From Treponema sp. (GTDB lineage Bacteria > Spirochaetota > Spirochaetia > Treponematales > Treponemataceae), in NCBI GenBank assembly GCA_016293915.1, contig JAEDCY010000008.1, positions 1 through 64,000 of the forward strand: 64,000 bases of DNA, given 5' to 3'. Shown here in pieces: positions 1-7,960 of the stretch (positions within the stretch are counted from its first letter, which is position 1; the number at the start of each line of letters is the position of its first letter). Below the pieces are notes generated by a model, which worked only from the letters and a program-made list of their open reading frames with translations, was not told the DNA's origin and ran no database searches. The translations under genes and the position numbers were made by a program.

Positions 1-19
1 GCTAATTAAATAGATATAG

Positions 20-45
20 AAAGTCGACTTGCTCGTTGACTTTTT
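20..45 (+). terminator. Possible intrinsic terminator of an upstream gene
   Basis: Arms at 20-28 and 35-43 pair over 9 bp with one G-T wobble around a 6-nt loop, ending in five T. It would close a gene lying left of the window. Three of the T are part of the stem, so the U-tract is short and the call is weak. Confidence 0.4.
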
Positions 46-59
46 ATGGGAGAAAGAAA

Positions 60-230
60 ATGGCAAGATTTAAAATCACTTTTCAAAAAATTCAAAATGG
101 GAAGATAGTCTCAACCGCAGGAACTAGCGTAGAGGCATCGTCAATTATGGAAGCAAAAAATAAGTTTAATTCAACACACCTTCCATCGAACAGTTACAAA
201 TACAAAATCGTTTCGTGTGTGAAAATGTAG
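60..230 (+). CDS. Small hypothetical protein, 56 aa
   Basis: A short basic protein beginning MARFKITFQKIQNGK. The ATG at 60 is preferred over an upstream in-frame ATG at 36 because the purine-rich stretch GGGAGAAAG lies just before it. It has no signal peptide or membrane segment and I do not recognise the family. The next gene begins 23 nt later with its own ribosome binding site, so the two may form one transcript. Its small size makes it uncertain, but the good start context supports a real gene. Confidence 0.5.
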   Translation: MARFKITFQKIQNGKIVSTAGTSVEASSIMEAKNKFNSTHLPSNSYKYKIVSCVKM

Positions 231-253
231 AAATAAAAAAGGAGAAATACAGA

Positions 254-541
254 ATGCTTTTACTCATTAATATTGTTATTGGCATAGCTCTTGCTTTTGG
301 AACTTCATGTTTAAAGAAGTTTCGGGAAACTGTACAAGGAGAAATTTTCTGCGGAGTATTTTACCTGATTGAAATTATGGAATGTATTTTCAAGCATACG
401 ATAAGGATATATAGCAGAAGTGCAGTTTTTTCAATCATCATAATAATTCTGCTTCCCTTTGTGATTTTCTTTATCTATACAGTTCTTAAGGGAATTATTG
501 AAACAAAAACTAAAAACAGAGAAAAATTGGAGGATAAATAA
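254..541 (+). CDS. Small membrane protein of unknown function, 95 aa
   Basis: The start at 254 is chosen because AAAAGGAG (237-244) sits at good spacing before it. A first hydrophobic helix spans about residues 2-16 (MLLLINIVIGIALAF) and a second about residues 56-79 (FSIIIIILLPFVIFFIY). The C-terminus is charged and probably cytoplasmic. I do not recognise the family. It ends 2 nt before the next gene, whose ribosome binding site lies inside this gene, so the two are probably co-transcribed. Confidence 0.6.
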   Translation: MLLLINIVIGIALAFGTSCLKKFRETVQGEIFCGVFYLIEIMECIFKHTIRIYSRSAVFSIIIIILLPFVIFFIYTVLKGIIETKTKNREKLEDK

Positions 542-543
542 AA

Positions 544-1614
544 ATGTTATTTTCAGATGTAGTAGCAGAAGTTAAAAATGGCAGTTGGGTTTTAAACGAA
601 AAAAGTCCACTTGTCTATCAGATCGTAAAACAAAAGGTAACGATTCAGTTTTTTCCAGAAAAAACAAAAATGCTTATAGGGGAAAATGAATATGATGTTG
701 CATTGACAGATTTTTCAAAAATAAGATTTACAGATAGGGAAGAGAAAAAAGAATCAGGTGAAATTGAAATAAAATCAACACTTGAATTTGATAACCAAGA
801 ACAGTTTGAGCTTATTGAAAACAAAATGACTCCCTTTAAAGAGTTGTTTGGTAAATTAGCCGAACTCTTTGTAAGTGACGATATAACACCTAAAAATCAA
901 GTTGAGAAATTGATAGATGAATATGCTATTGATGAAGATTCCGCTTATAATCCCGATGTCTATAAAATTCTTCTTGTTTATAAAAACAGGATGGAAAATG
1001 CCGTTAATAACGGTTTTTTGCATGAAGGTTCAAAAATTCTTTCATTTTTAGAAGATGACAGTGGAAAGATTACGGAAAATCTCGGTCAGACTGTAAAAAA
1101 GGGGTTAGGAGGAGCTCTTGCTGGCGGACTAAGCGGTTTAGTTGGTTTTGGTCTTGGAATTGCGAAAGCTGGAGCAAGCCGCATTGCAAGCAATTTAGTA
1201 AATGATGTGACTGAATCAAAGTCAATTATGATTCTTACAAATAAGAATGTAATTCTTGCAAAAAGTGATGAAATTAATGAATACGATTTTGAAGATGCTT
1301 CTGATATTTTTCAGATAAGACAGGATCAAACTCTTGCAGGTGTTGTAGATGTGTATGATGATTGCGAAAATAAAATCCTGGATAACATTGCTCAGACAAA
1401 ATGGAATTCATTTAAAACTCAGCTTAGGAAAATTAAAAAGGATGCAGAGCAGATTGGATTTGATGGCGGAGTAGGTTCTGACACAGAAGAAGATGATGAC
1501 GGATTTGCAGAAGCTGAAAAGAAAATCACCAAGCTGAAGAAAATGCTCGACAGCGGCCTGATTTCACAGGAAGATTTTGATTCAAAGAAAGCGGAAATTT
1601 TGAGTGCAATATAA
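544..1614 (+). CDS. SHOCT-domain protein with glycine-rich hydrophobic segment, 356 aa
   Basis: GGAGG (529-533) precedes the ATG. The N-terminal half is beta-rich and might be PH-like. A glycine-rich hydrophobic stretch at about residues 186-212 resembles a glycine zipper or membrane-inserting segment. An acidic linker (DTEEDDDG) leads to a C-terminal SHOCT-type helical hairpin at about 324-356, recognisable from the KLKKMLDSGLISQEDFDSKK pattern. SHOCT domains are short oligomerisation modules at protein ends. No catalytic motif is visible, so the function is unknown. It likely shares a transcript with the small membrane protein upstream. Confidence 0.75.
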   Translation: MLFSDVVAEVKNGSWVLNEKSPLVYQIVKQKVTIQFFPEKTKMLIGENEYDVALTDFSKIRFTDREEKKESGEIEIKSTLEFDNQEQFELIENKMTPFKELFGKLAELFVSDDITPKNQVEKLIDEYAIDEDSAYNPDVYKILLVYKNRMENAVNNGFLHEGSKILSFLEDDSGKITENLGQTVKKGLGGALAGGLSGLVGFGLGIAKAGASRIASNLVNDVTESKSIMILTNKNVILAKSDEINEYDFEDASDIFQIRQDQTLAGVVDVYDDCENKILDNIAQTKWNSFKTQLRKIKKDAEQIGFDGGVGSDTEEDDDGFAEAEKKITKLKKMLDSGLISQEDFDSKKAEILSAI

Positions 1615-1668
1615 AAGAAAAATCTGTTCTGTATAGGGCAGATAAAATAATTACGGAAGGTGATGAAA

Positions 1669-2052
1669 ATGAAAAGCTGGAAAGAAGTAAGAGATTATAT
1701 TACAGAAAACTATGAGATAAGTGATTATGATGAAGATGATGATAATATTACCGCAATGGTTTTCATAAAAAATGGAAGGACACAGACAGCTGTTGTTACC
1801 AGAAAAGAAAAAATGATTATTTTTGGTTCTGTAATAGGAAACATTAATAAAAATGATATAAAAGATGCTCTATGTGATTTGGTGGAATATCGTTATGGAA
1901 GAATTTTTTGTACAGAAGATGGAGAGTGCTTAGTTTCTCATTGTGAAGAATTAGAGAATCTTTCAGAGGAAAATATAGATGTCATTTTGAAAACTGTAGC
2001 TCTCTGTGCTGATGTAATGGAAGAAAAATATATCTGTGATGATGTGTATTAA
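1669..2052 (+). CDS. Hypothetical acidic protein, 127 aa
   Basis: The ATG at 1669 is chosen over a GTG at 1660 and an ATG at 1663 because GGAAGG (1655-1660) has 8-nt spacing to it. The protein starts MKSWKEVRDYITENYEIS, is acidic and soluble, and has alternating beta and helical character. It weakly recalls YbjN or type III chaperone-like folds, but this is a guess from composition and size. It lies 54 nt after the SHOCT gene on the same strand. No function assigned. Confidence 0.55.
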   Translation: MKSWKEVRDYITENYEISDYDEDDDNITAMVFIKNGRTQTAVVTRKEKMIIFGSVIGNINKNDIKDALCDLVEYRYGRIFCTEDGECLVSHCEELENLSEENIDVILKTVALCADVMEEKYICDDVY

Positions 2053-2141
2053 TGGGAGTAAAAATCAGGAATACGCTTAGCAAGAGATGAAAAATCTGGT
2101 GAGGATAAAGCCTGGTGCTGCATACAACACGGCTGAATAAA

Positions 2142-2225
2142 ATGAAATGTCGTTATTGTGGAGATACACTCCGTACTATAAATCAAAAATTGTTTTCTCC
2201 GACAAGAATGCACTGTTTGCAGTAA
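2142..2225 (+). pseudogene. Short zinc-ribbon-like remnant, 27 codons
   Basis: An open stretch starting MKCRYCGDTLRT has a CxxC pair, and a later HC, of the kind seen at the start of zinc-ribbon proteins, but it stops after 27 codons. No ribosome binding site is obvious. The surrounding 2053-2288 has no other coding evidence. It is probably a decayed fragment, though a genuine tiny zinc-binding peptide cannot be excluded. Confidence 0.25.
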
Positions 2226-2288
2226 AAAATCATTATTAATACTGATGAAGATAAACAAGGGCTTGTCAGATTCAGATATTATCAGTTT

Positions 2289-2735
2289 TCATTTAATAAA
2301 TTCTATCAAACTCTTTTTGATTTTCTGCCAGATTTCAGGCATTCCAGAAAACAACGGATTTAATCTTTCCCAGTCTAATTCGTATCCGTAGGAATGGCGG
2401 AAAACGTGCCGGAAACCTAAGTATTCTTTTAGCGGTTCTTCCAAATCATGCGGCAAAACTGATTTTCGATTCTCTGTTTCTTTGAATATTGAATGAAAAA
2501 GTTCGCTGTGCCACATTGTACTTGAGAGTGGAGTTCCATCTGTCGCTTTATGAATCAGTTTGAATATGCTTTCCAGGCCATTGTAAAAGGAGTGGAGAAT
2601 TGAGCCAGCGGCATTTAAATCAAAAAAGTCTGGTTCTGTGTTTTTGCATTTTGTAAGAAGAAGAGAAGATTTACTGACGAGTGTGTCAATTTTTGAGATT
2701 TCAAGATTTATTTTTTCTTTTGTAATCTCATCCAA
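2289..2735 (-). CDS. hepT: HepT-like HEPN ribonuclease toxin, 148 aa
   Basis: HEPN-family helical protein with the diagnostic RX4HXY active-site motif in FRHVFRHSYGYEL (about residues 108-120). In characterised MntA/HepT pairs this motif cleaves RNA, and the tyrosine is adenylylated by MntA to silence the toxin; that is family knowledge, not seen here. The gene starts inside the last codons of the upstream nucleotidyltransferase (8-nt overlap, with AGGAG before the start), so the two are translationally coupled. At 148 residues it is at the long end for HepT. Confidence 0.82.
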   Translation of the reverse strand: MDEITKEKINLEISKIDTLVSKSSLLLTKCKNTEPDFFDLNAAGSILHSFYNGLESIFKLIHKATDGTPLSSTMWHSELFHSIFKETENRKSVLPHDLEEPLKEYLGFRHVFRHSYGYELDWERLNPLFSGMPEIWQKIKKSLIEFIK

Positions 2736-3000
2736 TTTTTTTAAGTTCTCCTACTCTTTGAAGTAAGTCGAAAAAATCTTTTTGATAATCAAAATCAACT
2801 AAATCAACTGGCATTTTTAAGGCTTCTTCCAAATCTGAATGCATGCGGAAAAAGAGCTTTGGAGGCAAACCTTTTACCCCCAAATCTACATCAGAATTAT
2901 CATTTGCTTTTCCGGTTGCCTGTGAGCCGAAAAGATAGATTTCAGTGCAGCCTGCATTTTTGAGGATATTCGTTGCTTTTGCAAGAATCATAGCATTCAT
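2728..3000 (-). CDS. mntA: MntA-like nucleotidyltransferase antitoxin, 90 aa
   Basis: Minimal nucleotidyltransferase carrying the exact GSX10DXD motif (GSQATGKANDNSDVD, about residues 25-39). In the HEPN/MNT toxin-antitoxin type, this enzyme transfers AMP to the partner HepT. It is the first gene of a two-gene operon with the toxin downstream. The ATG at 3000 has no Shine-Dalgarno sequence, but an extended -10 box ends 6 nt before it, suggesting a leaderless transcript. A second ATG three codons in (2991) is the only nearby alternative. Confidence 0.85.
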   Translation of the reverse strand: MNAMILAKATNILKNAGCTEIYLFGSQATGKANDNSDVDLGVKGLPPKLFFRMHSDLEEALKMPVDLVDFDYQKDFFDLLQRVGELKKIG

Positions 3001-3006
3001 ACTGAT

Positions 3007-3015
3007 AATATAACA
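3007..3015 (-). promoter_or_regulatory. Extended -10 box of mntA-hepT
   Basis: On the minus strand the sequence reads TGTTATATT, i.e. TGn followed by TATATT. The box ends 6 nt upstream of the mntA ATG, placing transcription start at or next to the start codon. Confidence 0.5.
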
Positions 3016-3084
3016 CGATTTATGGAAATTTGATAGATTTTTTTCTTGCGTGAGGTTTCATTGATTTCTGCCGATAATCATAGT

Positions 3085-3984
3085 ATGACTTTACACGAGC
3101 TGACAGATGAATTTCTTTTGTATCTTGGGGCGGTAAGAGGGCTTTCTGAGAATACTGTGAAGGGCTATGGTAACGACCTGGCCTTGCTTCAGGAATTTTT
3201 GACTCCGACGCTGGATGTAAAATCTATCACACGGGAAAATCTTATGCTCTGCATAGGGCGGTTGTCGGCTTCGAAAAAGTCGGCGGCTACGGTCAACCGT
3301 TTTATTGCGGCGGTTCGTACTCTTTTTGCCTATGCGAAAAAGCTTGGTTATATTGAAAAAAATCCGGCTCTGGAAATGAAGACTGTAAAGCTGCCAAAGC
3401 GCATGCCAAACTTTATGACGACCAATGAGGTGAACGAACTTTGCGCTGAGCCTGTAAAGGATGAGCTTTTGTGGGCCAGCCGCGACCATGCGCTTTTTCT
3501 CATGCTTTATTCTTCGGGCTGCCGTGCCAGCGAAATTGTGAGCCTTAAATTATCTGATTTTATGGATGGAGGCCGCTCGGCAATTGTTACGGGAAAGGGC
3601 AATAAGCAGCGTAAGGTTTATTTTGATGCTGCGGCGCGGCAGGCTCTTGCTGAATATCTTGCGGACAGGAAAAAGGTGCTGGCAGAAAATAAAGTGGAGC
3701 CGGCGCCGCGGGAATTATTTATTAATCAGAAGGGTGGAGCGCTTACGACCGGCGGCCTTCGTTATATTTTGAACCGCTATTCCGGCGTGGAAGGAACTAA
3801 TCATCATATTAATCCGCACGCTTTCCGCCACACTTTTGCAACTACTATGCTGGGGAATGGGGCGGATGTAAGAATGGTTCAGGAAATGCTTGGCCACAGT
3901 TCCATTAGTACGACTCAGCGCTATACTCACATCACGACTGAAAAATTGATTGAAACTTACAATAAGGCACATCCACATTCTTAG
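3085..3984 (+). CDS. xerC: Tyrosine recombinase XerC/XerD, 299 aa
   Basis: Phage-integrase-type site-specific recombinase that probably resolves chromosome dimers. The N-terminal core-binding SAM-like domain spans residues 1-90. The catalytic domain carries the first Arg in SSGCRASEIVSLKLSD, then HAFRHTFAT (His and second Arg), LGHSSISTTQRYTH (His and nucleophile Tyr). The ATG at 3085 gives the usual length of about 300 residues; in-frame TTG codons at 3046 and 3061 would add 8-13 residues. xerC next to hslVU is a known bacterial arrangement, so XerC is slightly favoured over XerD. Confidence 0.9.
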   Translation: MTLHELTDEFLLYLGAVRGLSENTVKGYGNDLALLQEFLTPTLDVKSITRENLMLCIGRLSASKKSAATVNRFIAAVRTLFAYAKKLGYIEKNPALEMKTVKLPKRMPNFMTTNEVNELCAEPVKDELLWASRDHALFLMLYSSGCRASEIVSLKLSDFMDGGRSAIVTGKGNKQRKVYFDAAARQALAEYLADRKKVLAENKVEPAPRELFINQKGGALTTGGLRYILNRYSGVEGTNHHINPHAFRHTFATTMLGNGADVRMVQEMLGHSSISTTQRYTHITTEKLIETYNKAHPHS

Positions 3985-3990
3985 GATATT

Positions 3991-4160
3991 TTAGGCGTTC
4001 CCCCAGCCGGGGCTATGCCCCGGCTGGGGTCGGCTGTTCCACACTTCGCTCACGCTCACCGTCCTCACTCAGTCGCTCGTAAACTCGCTCCTTTGTTCCG
4101 GTCGGCGCCTACGGCGGTGTTCCATAGCCTAACGCTACGGGCTCGCAGGCGGGCCTTCTT
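3991..4160 (+). repeat. GC-rich structured repeat, copy 1
   Basis: Begins GGCGTTC, followed by a perfect 13-bp hairpin (4001-4013 with 4017-4029, loop TAT), then TCGG, GTTCC and a run of CGCTC-type words. Related sequence lies at 4355-4525 and 9562-9655 in opposite orientation, with a looser relative at 46764-46842. The conserved frame surrounds a hairpin whose sequence differs in each copy. Confidence 0.65.
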
Positions 4161-4195
4161 TATTTATAGAAATCTGAATATATTTTTTGAGTGTT

Positions 4196-4309
4196 TTTCC
4201 GTCAAAAACTTGCTTTTGAAGAGATTTGACGGAAAATCCGCCGGATATACAAAGAAAAATCACAGAATGGATCCGGCAAAAATCGCATAATCCAAGTTTT
4301 TGACGGAAA
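4196..4309. repeat. Inverted repeat pair between two GC-rich repeats
   Basis: TTTCCGTCAAAAACTTG (4196-4212) and its exact reverse complement (4293-4309) are 17-bp perfect arms about 80 bp apart. A third partial copy, TTTGACGGAAAA, lies at 4225-4236. The unit is AT-rich and sits centrally between two inverted GC-rich repeats, making a nested structure between xerC and hslV. Confidence 0.6.
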
Positions 4310-4354
4310 TTTCGCGAAAAAAGAATCTGTTTTACACGATTAATATTATATATG

Positions 4355-4525
4355 AACTGCTGCGTTAGGGCATGGAGCCACCGAGCAGCCGCAGGCTGCG
4401 AAGGGCCACTGGACTGAGGAGCGAACGAAATGAGCGACGAGGGAAGAGGCTGGAGCGATAGCGGAATGGCGGAACGCCCGACCCGGCGGCGGAACGGAGT
4501 GGAGCCGGCGGGGAACGCCCGGATG
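4355..4525 (-). repeat. GC-rich structured repeat, copy 2
   Basis: Read on the minus strand this shows the same word order as the copy at 3991-4160: GGCGTTCC, a GC-rich variable segment, GTCGGGCGTTCC, then CGCTATCGCTCCAGCC and CCCTAACGC. It is inverted relative to the first copy. No coding sequence lies in 3985-4591. Confidence 0.6.
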
Positions 4526-4555
4526 ATTCAAATCTTTTTTCTAACTATTTTTTAT

Positions 4556-4584
4556 TTGCCCTTTGACGTCTAAATCATTATATT
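4556..4584 (+). promoter_or_regulatory. hslV promoter
   Basis: TTGCCC (4556-4561), a 17-bp spacer and TATATT (4579-4584). The -10 box ends 7 nt before the hslV ATG and no Shine-Dalgarno is present, so a leaderless mRNA is predicted. Confidence 0.5.
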
Positions 4585-4591
4585 TTAACTT

Positions 4592-5137
4592 ATGGGAAAT
4601 AAAACAAAAATCAGAAGTACGACTATTCTTGCTGTCCGCAGAAACGGGCAGGTTGCTATGGCTGGTGATGGCCAGTGTACTTTGGGCGAGACTGTTTGTA
4701 AGGGAAACTCTCGCAAGGTTCGAAAAATTTATGACGGAAAGATTCTCACCGGCTTTGCGGGCTCTGTGGCAGACGCATTTACTCTGCTGGATCGCTTTGA
4801 AGCCAAGGTGAAGGAATATAACGGCGACATTATGCGCTCTGCTGTTGAGCTTGCCAAGGCCTGGCGTACGGACCGCACTCTGCAGAAGCTTGAGGCTATG
4901 CTTCTAGTTGCCGACAAAAAGCAGATTCTTTTGATTAGTGGTGATGGTAACGTTATTGAGCCTGAGCACGACGCAATTGCAATCGGTTCAGGCGGTAACT
5001 ATGCTTATTCTGCGGCCCTCGCTTATCTTGATTCTTCGGATTTGAGCGCTAAGGAAATTGCGGAGCGTTCGCTCAATATTGCAGGCAGCATCTGTATTTA
5101 CACAAATCAGAATTTGACTGTTGAGACTTTGGAATAA
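4592..5137 (+). CDS. hslV: ATP-dependent protease peptidase subunit HslV, 181 aa
   Basis: N-terminal-nucleophile threonine protease that forms the proteolytic core with HslU in the cytoplasm. The conserved block TTILAVRRNGQVAMAGDGQ (residues 10-28) follows a 9-residue leader, so the catalytic Thr must be exposed by removing MGNKTKIRS; many HslV proteins lose only the initiator Met. GFAGSVADAFTLLDRFE (about 54-70) and the glycine-rich AIGSGGNYAYSAALAYL are also characteristic. Its partner hslU follows after a 132-bp gap that holds a palindromic repeat pair. Length is normal for the family. Confidence 0.95.
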   Translation: MGNKTKIRSTTILAVRRNGQVAMAGDGQCTLGETVCKGNSRKVRKIYDGKILTGFAGSVADAFTLLDRFEAKVKEYNGDIMRSAVELAKAWRTDRTLQKLEAMLLVADKKQILLISGDGNVIEPEHDAIAIGSGGNYAYSAALAYLDSSDLSAKEIAERSLNIAGSICIYTNQNLTVETLE

Positions 5138-5182
5138 TATTTCCGTCATCATGAATAATGGTTGTCATTCAGAACAATTGAT

Positions 5183-5240
5183 GTCATCCCGAACTTGTTT
5201 CGGGATCTTCTGGTAGATGCTGAAACAAGTTCAGCATGAC
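5183..5240. repeat. Paired short hairpin repeat
   Basis: Two hairpins face each other: arms TCCCGAA/TTCGGGA with loop CTTGT (5188-5206 region), then arms TGCTGAA/TTCAGCA with loop ACAAG (5217-5238 region). GTCA and TGAC lie at the outer ends. It occupies most of the hslV-hslU gap, and a near-identical pair lies at 62614-62671. Confidence 0.75.
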
Positions 5241-5269
5241 GGTTTTGGATGACGCTGACAGGACTTTAT

Positions 5270-6808
5270 ATGAAAACTATCGAAAACAAAACAGAACTTA
5301 CACCAAAACAGATTGTAGAGAGACTGGACTCATATATCATAGGGCAGGAAAAGGCTAAGCGTGCCGTTGCAGTTGCTCTTCGTAACCGCTTCCGCCGCCT
5401 CAAATTGCCGGAAGAAATTCGCGATGAAGTTGCACCTAAAAATATTTTGATGATTGGACCAACAGGTTGCGGTAAAACAGAAATTGCCCGCCGTCTTGCA
5501 AAGCTCTGTGGCGCGCCTTTCCTCAAGGTTGAAGCTACAAAATACACCGAAGTGGGCTACGTTGGCCGCGATGTAGAAAGCATGATTCGCGACCTTATGG
5601 CAGTTGGCTACAACGACGTTAAAGCCGAGATGGAAGAGCAGCTGCGCGAGAAGTCTGTCAGCGTTGTTGAAGAAAAGCTTCTCGATCTCCTGCTTCCTGG
5701 AAGCGACAAAAAAGACGACAAGAAGGCTAAAGGCGACGGTAATGGCTCCGACGGTAAGATGGAAATCAAACCACTTGGATTTTTGTCTCAGCCTAATCCT
5801 AATGAAATTACAATTGATTTGAATAAGGTTGCCTCTGATATGCAGGAGGCTTTGAATCAGGCAAATCAGACCGCTGCAGAACAGCAGAAAGCTGATGAAG
5901 ATTCTGTAGAAAAAGAGCGTGAAAATCATACACGCGAAAAGTTCCGTCAGATGCTGCGCGAGGGCAAACTGGAAGACCGCGAGGTTGAAATGGTTGTTCA
6001 CCGCCCTCAGGGAATGCCAAATATGGAAATTATTGCCGGTGGCAGCATAGATGACCTTCAGAACAGCATGCAGGGAATCTTGAATATGATGAACGGCCAG
6101 GGCCGCGGTAAAAAGCGCAACATCACAGTAAAGGAAGCCCGCAAGATTCTTACCGAAGAAGTTCTGGACAATATGGTAGATCACGATAAGGTTGCCGACG
6201 AAGCCAAAAAGCGTGTAGAGCAGAGCGGAATTATCTTTATTGATGAAATTGATAAGATTGCCGTTCACGGTGAAAGCCACGGACAGGACGTAAGCCGCGA
6301 AGGAGTTCAGCGTGATATTCTTCCGATTGTCGAAGGAAGTAACGTCAATACAAAGTTTGGCGTAGTTGATACAACTCACATTCTCTTTATTGCTGCCGGA
6401 GCCTTCAGTGTTGCAGCTCCTAGCGATTTGATTCCGGAACTTCAGGGCCGCTTCCCGCTTCGTGTAGAGCTCGATTCTCTCCACAAGGAAGACTTTAAGC
6501 GCATCCTCAGCGAGCCTAAGAACAGCCTGATTATGCAGTATACTTCACTGCTTGAAACAGAAGGTGTAAAGCTTGACATCACAGAAGATGCCCTCGACCG
6601 CATGAGTGTGGTTGCAGAAGAAGTTAATGCTACTGCCGAAAATATCGGAGCCCGCCGCCTTCACACAATCATGGAAAAGGTTCTTGCCGATATCAACTTT
6701 GAAGCAGACGAACACAAGGGCGAAACAATCAAGATTGATGCTGCCTATGTAGATGAAAAACTCGAAGGCATCAGCCAGAATCAGGATTTGAGCAGATATA
6801 TTTTGTAG
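5270..6808 (+). CDS. hslU: ATP-dependent protease ATPase subunit HslU, 512 aa
   Basis: AAA+ unfoldase that feeds substrates to HslV. Walker A is GPTGCGKTE (about residues 60-68), Walker B is IIFIDEIDKIA, and the C-terminal tail RYIL is the type that docks on HslV. Between the Walker motifs lies a long charged I-domain (about 130-270), making the protein longer than the roughly 440-residue E. coli enzyme. The ATG at 5270 has AGGA 6 nt upstream; an ATG at 5249 would add seven unrelated residues. The repeat pair between hslV and hslU means expression may be partly uncoupled. Confidence 0.95.
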   Translation: MKTIENKTELTPKQIVERLDSYIIGQEKAKRAVAVALRNRFRRLKLPEEIRDEVAPKNILMIGPTGCGKTEIARRLAKLCGAPFLKVEATKYTEVGYVGRDVESMIRDLMAVGYNDVKAEMEEQLREKSVSVVEEKLLDLLLPGSDKKDDKKAKGDGNGSDGKMEIKPLGFLSQPNPNEITIDLNKVASDMQEALNQANQTAAEQQKADEDSVEKERENHTREKFRQMLREGKLEDREVEMVVHRPQGMPNMEIIAGGSIDDLQNSMQGILNMMNGQGRGKKRNITVKEARKILTEEVLDNMVDHDKVADEAKKRVEQSGIIFIDEIDKIAVHGESHGQDVSREGVQRDILPIVEGSNVNTKFGVVDTTHILFIAAGAFSVAAPSDLIPELQGRFPLRVELDSLHKEDFKRILSEPKNSLIMQYTSLLETEGVKLDITEDALDRMSVVAEEVNATAENIGARRLHTIMEKVLADINFEADEHKGETIKIDAAYVDEKLEGISQNQDLSRYIL

Positions 6809-6921
6809 AATGAATCGTCAAATTTGTGGCATTTTTCTTTTTCAATATAGTGGGGAGCCTAAAACTGTATTCTTTTAATTGTTTGTAAAAATAGTTTTAA
6901 GGAATCTTACAGTAATGTTTG

Positions 6922-6950
6922 TTGATTTTATCATAATTGAAATATAAAAT
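6922..6950 (+). promoter_or_regulatory. Possible promoter of the Nmad2 gene
   Basis: TTGATT (6922-6927), a 17-bp spacer and TAAAAT (6945-6950), about 70 nt before the gene. The region is AT-rich, so chance matches are likely. Confidence 0.3.
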
Positions 6951-7023
6951 TGAAGATAGTAAAAACATCTGCATGAATACAAAATAATGATTAATACAAT
7001 AACAGTACTAAAGGAGTTTAGAT

Positions 7024-7629
7024 TTGAGATTCTTTTCATATAAACTTACACATGATGACGGTTTAGCTCCTAATCCATTTTGGGAATTTCTGACACTTGC
7101 TGTTTGTAAACCTGAAATTAGAGAAAATAGAAATATCGGAGATTGGATAGCAGGTTTTTCTTCAAAAGAATTAGATTCTTCCTGTGAAATTGGAAAAGAA
7201 AAACTTATTTATTTAATGAAAGTTACTGGGAAGATTCCATTTTCAAAGTATTGGAATGACCCTAAATATGATATAAAAAAGCCAGATTTAGCTTCCTCTG
7301 ATTTAAGAAAACATGTTGGGGATAATATTTATAAACCGGTTCGAATGGAATATGAGCAAGTGCCTAATGTGCGTCATTGTAGTTCAGATATGGATAAAGA
7401 TTTGAAAAGTAAACAGGTGTTACTGTCTGATGAATTTTACTATTTTGGGGCTAGTGCTATCGAACTTCCAGATGATATTCGTCCAAAAATTCCATTTGGA
7501 CAAAGTTCGAATGGATACGAAACAACTGATGTTCAATGTATAAATAATCTTCTGAAATATGTTTCGAATAATTATAAGACAGGAATGATAGATTACCCCA
7601 CTTCATGGGGTAGGAAGACACAAATATAA
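7024..7629 (+). CDS. Nucleotide modification-associated domain 2 (Nmad2) protein, 201 aa
   Basis: The N-terminus MRFFSYKLTHDDGLAPNPFW and CKPEIR...IGDWIAGFSSKEL match my recollection of the Nmad2 family, predicted from comparative genomics to act near nucleic-acid base modification; its biochemistry is not settled. The TTG start is well supported by AAGGAG (7011-7016) at 7-nt spacing. It is soluble, with no signal peptide. No DNA-modification enzyme is adjacent, so it looks like a stand-alone accessory gene. AT-richness and position between conserved genes suggest acquisition. Confidence 0.7.
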   Translation: MRFFSYKLTHDDGLAPNPFWEFLTLAVCKPEIRENRNIGDWIAGFSSKELDSSCEIGKEKLIYLMKVTGKIPFSKYWNDPKYDIKKPDLASSDLRKHVGDNIYKPVRMEYEQVPNVRHCSSDMDKDLKSKQVLLSDEFYYFGASAIELPDDIRPKIPFGQSSNGYETTDVQCINNLLKYVSNNYKTGMIDYPTSWGRKTQI

Positions 7630-7659
7630 ATTTGTTTCGTATATAAAACTGACTTTGTG

Positions 7660-7668
7660 TGGTATAAT
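7660..7668 (+). promoter_or_regulatory. Extended -10 promoter box
   Basis: TGGTATAAT combines a TGn element with a perfect TATAAT, 19 nt before the ATG at 7688. Unlike several other promoters here it leaves room for a ribosome binding site (AAGGAGG, 7675-7681). Confidence 0.65.
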
Positions 7669-7687
7669 ACTTTCAAGGAGGATGAAA

Positions 7688-7960
7688 ATGTTTTACCAGT
7701 ATGTAGAATTAGCAGATAAAACTATTATAGCTCATTCAGAGATTAAGAATAATAATGGCAATAAATCTGTAGAAGTGCAGTTTGAACGTCCTCGGTCTGA
7801 GGGGGGCTTTTGTTCTGCGCGTTGTGAATTGCCTTCGTATAAATGGATTTTTAATGAATACTTTACAGATGATGATTTGCACTTTTTCGAGCAGTTTCTT
7901 GAACATAATGCGCATACTTTATTTAAATATGCGGAGTGCGGAGGTATAAAAATTGCCTAA
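7688..7960 (+). CDS. Hypothetical protein paired with DUF4160, 90 aa
   Basis: The start at 7688 gives 6-nt spacing to AAGGAGG; the ATG at 7682 directly abuts the ribosome binding site. The protein begins MFYQYVELADKTIIAHSEI and looks like a small alpha/beta cytoplasmic protein. I do not recognise it. It overlaps the DUF4160 gene by 8 nt. DUF4160 proteins often occur as the second gene of a small pair, so these two may work together, possibly toxin-antitoxin-like, but that is inference from arrangement only. Confidence 0.6.
   Translation: MFYQYVELADKTIIAHSEIKNNNGNKSVEVQFERPRSEGGFCSARCELPSYKWIFNEYFTDDDLHFFEQFLEHNAHTLFKYAECGGIKIA

Noticed and set aside
4280..4355. dif-like site near xerC
   Set aside because: CGCATAAT occurs at about 4284, but the second arm at the required 6-bp spacing is missing.
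5330..6484. Long open frame antisense to hslU (384 codons)
   Set aside because: It mirrors the codon pattern of hslU, has no start signals and a low-complexity Phe/Asn-rich product.
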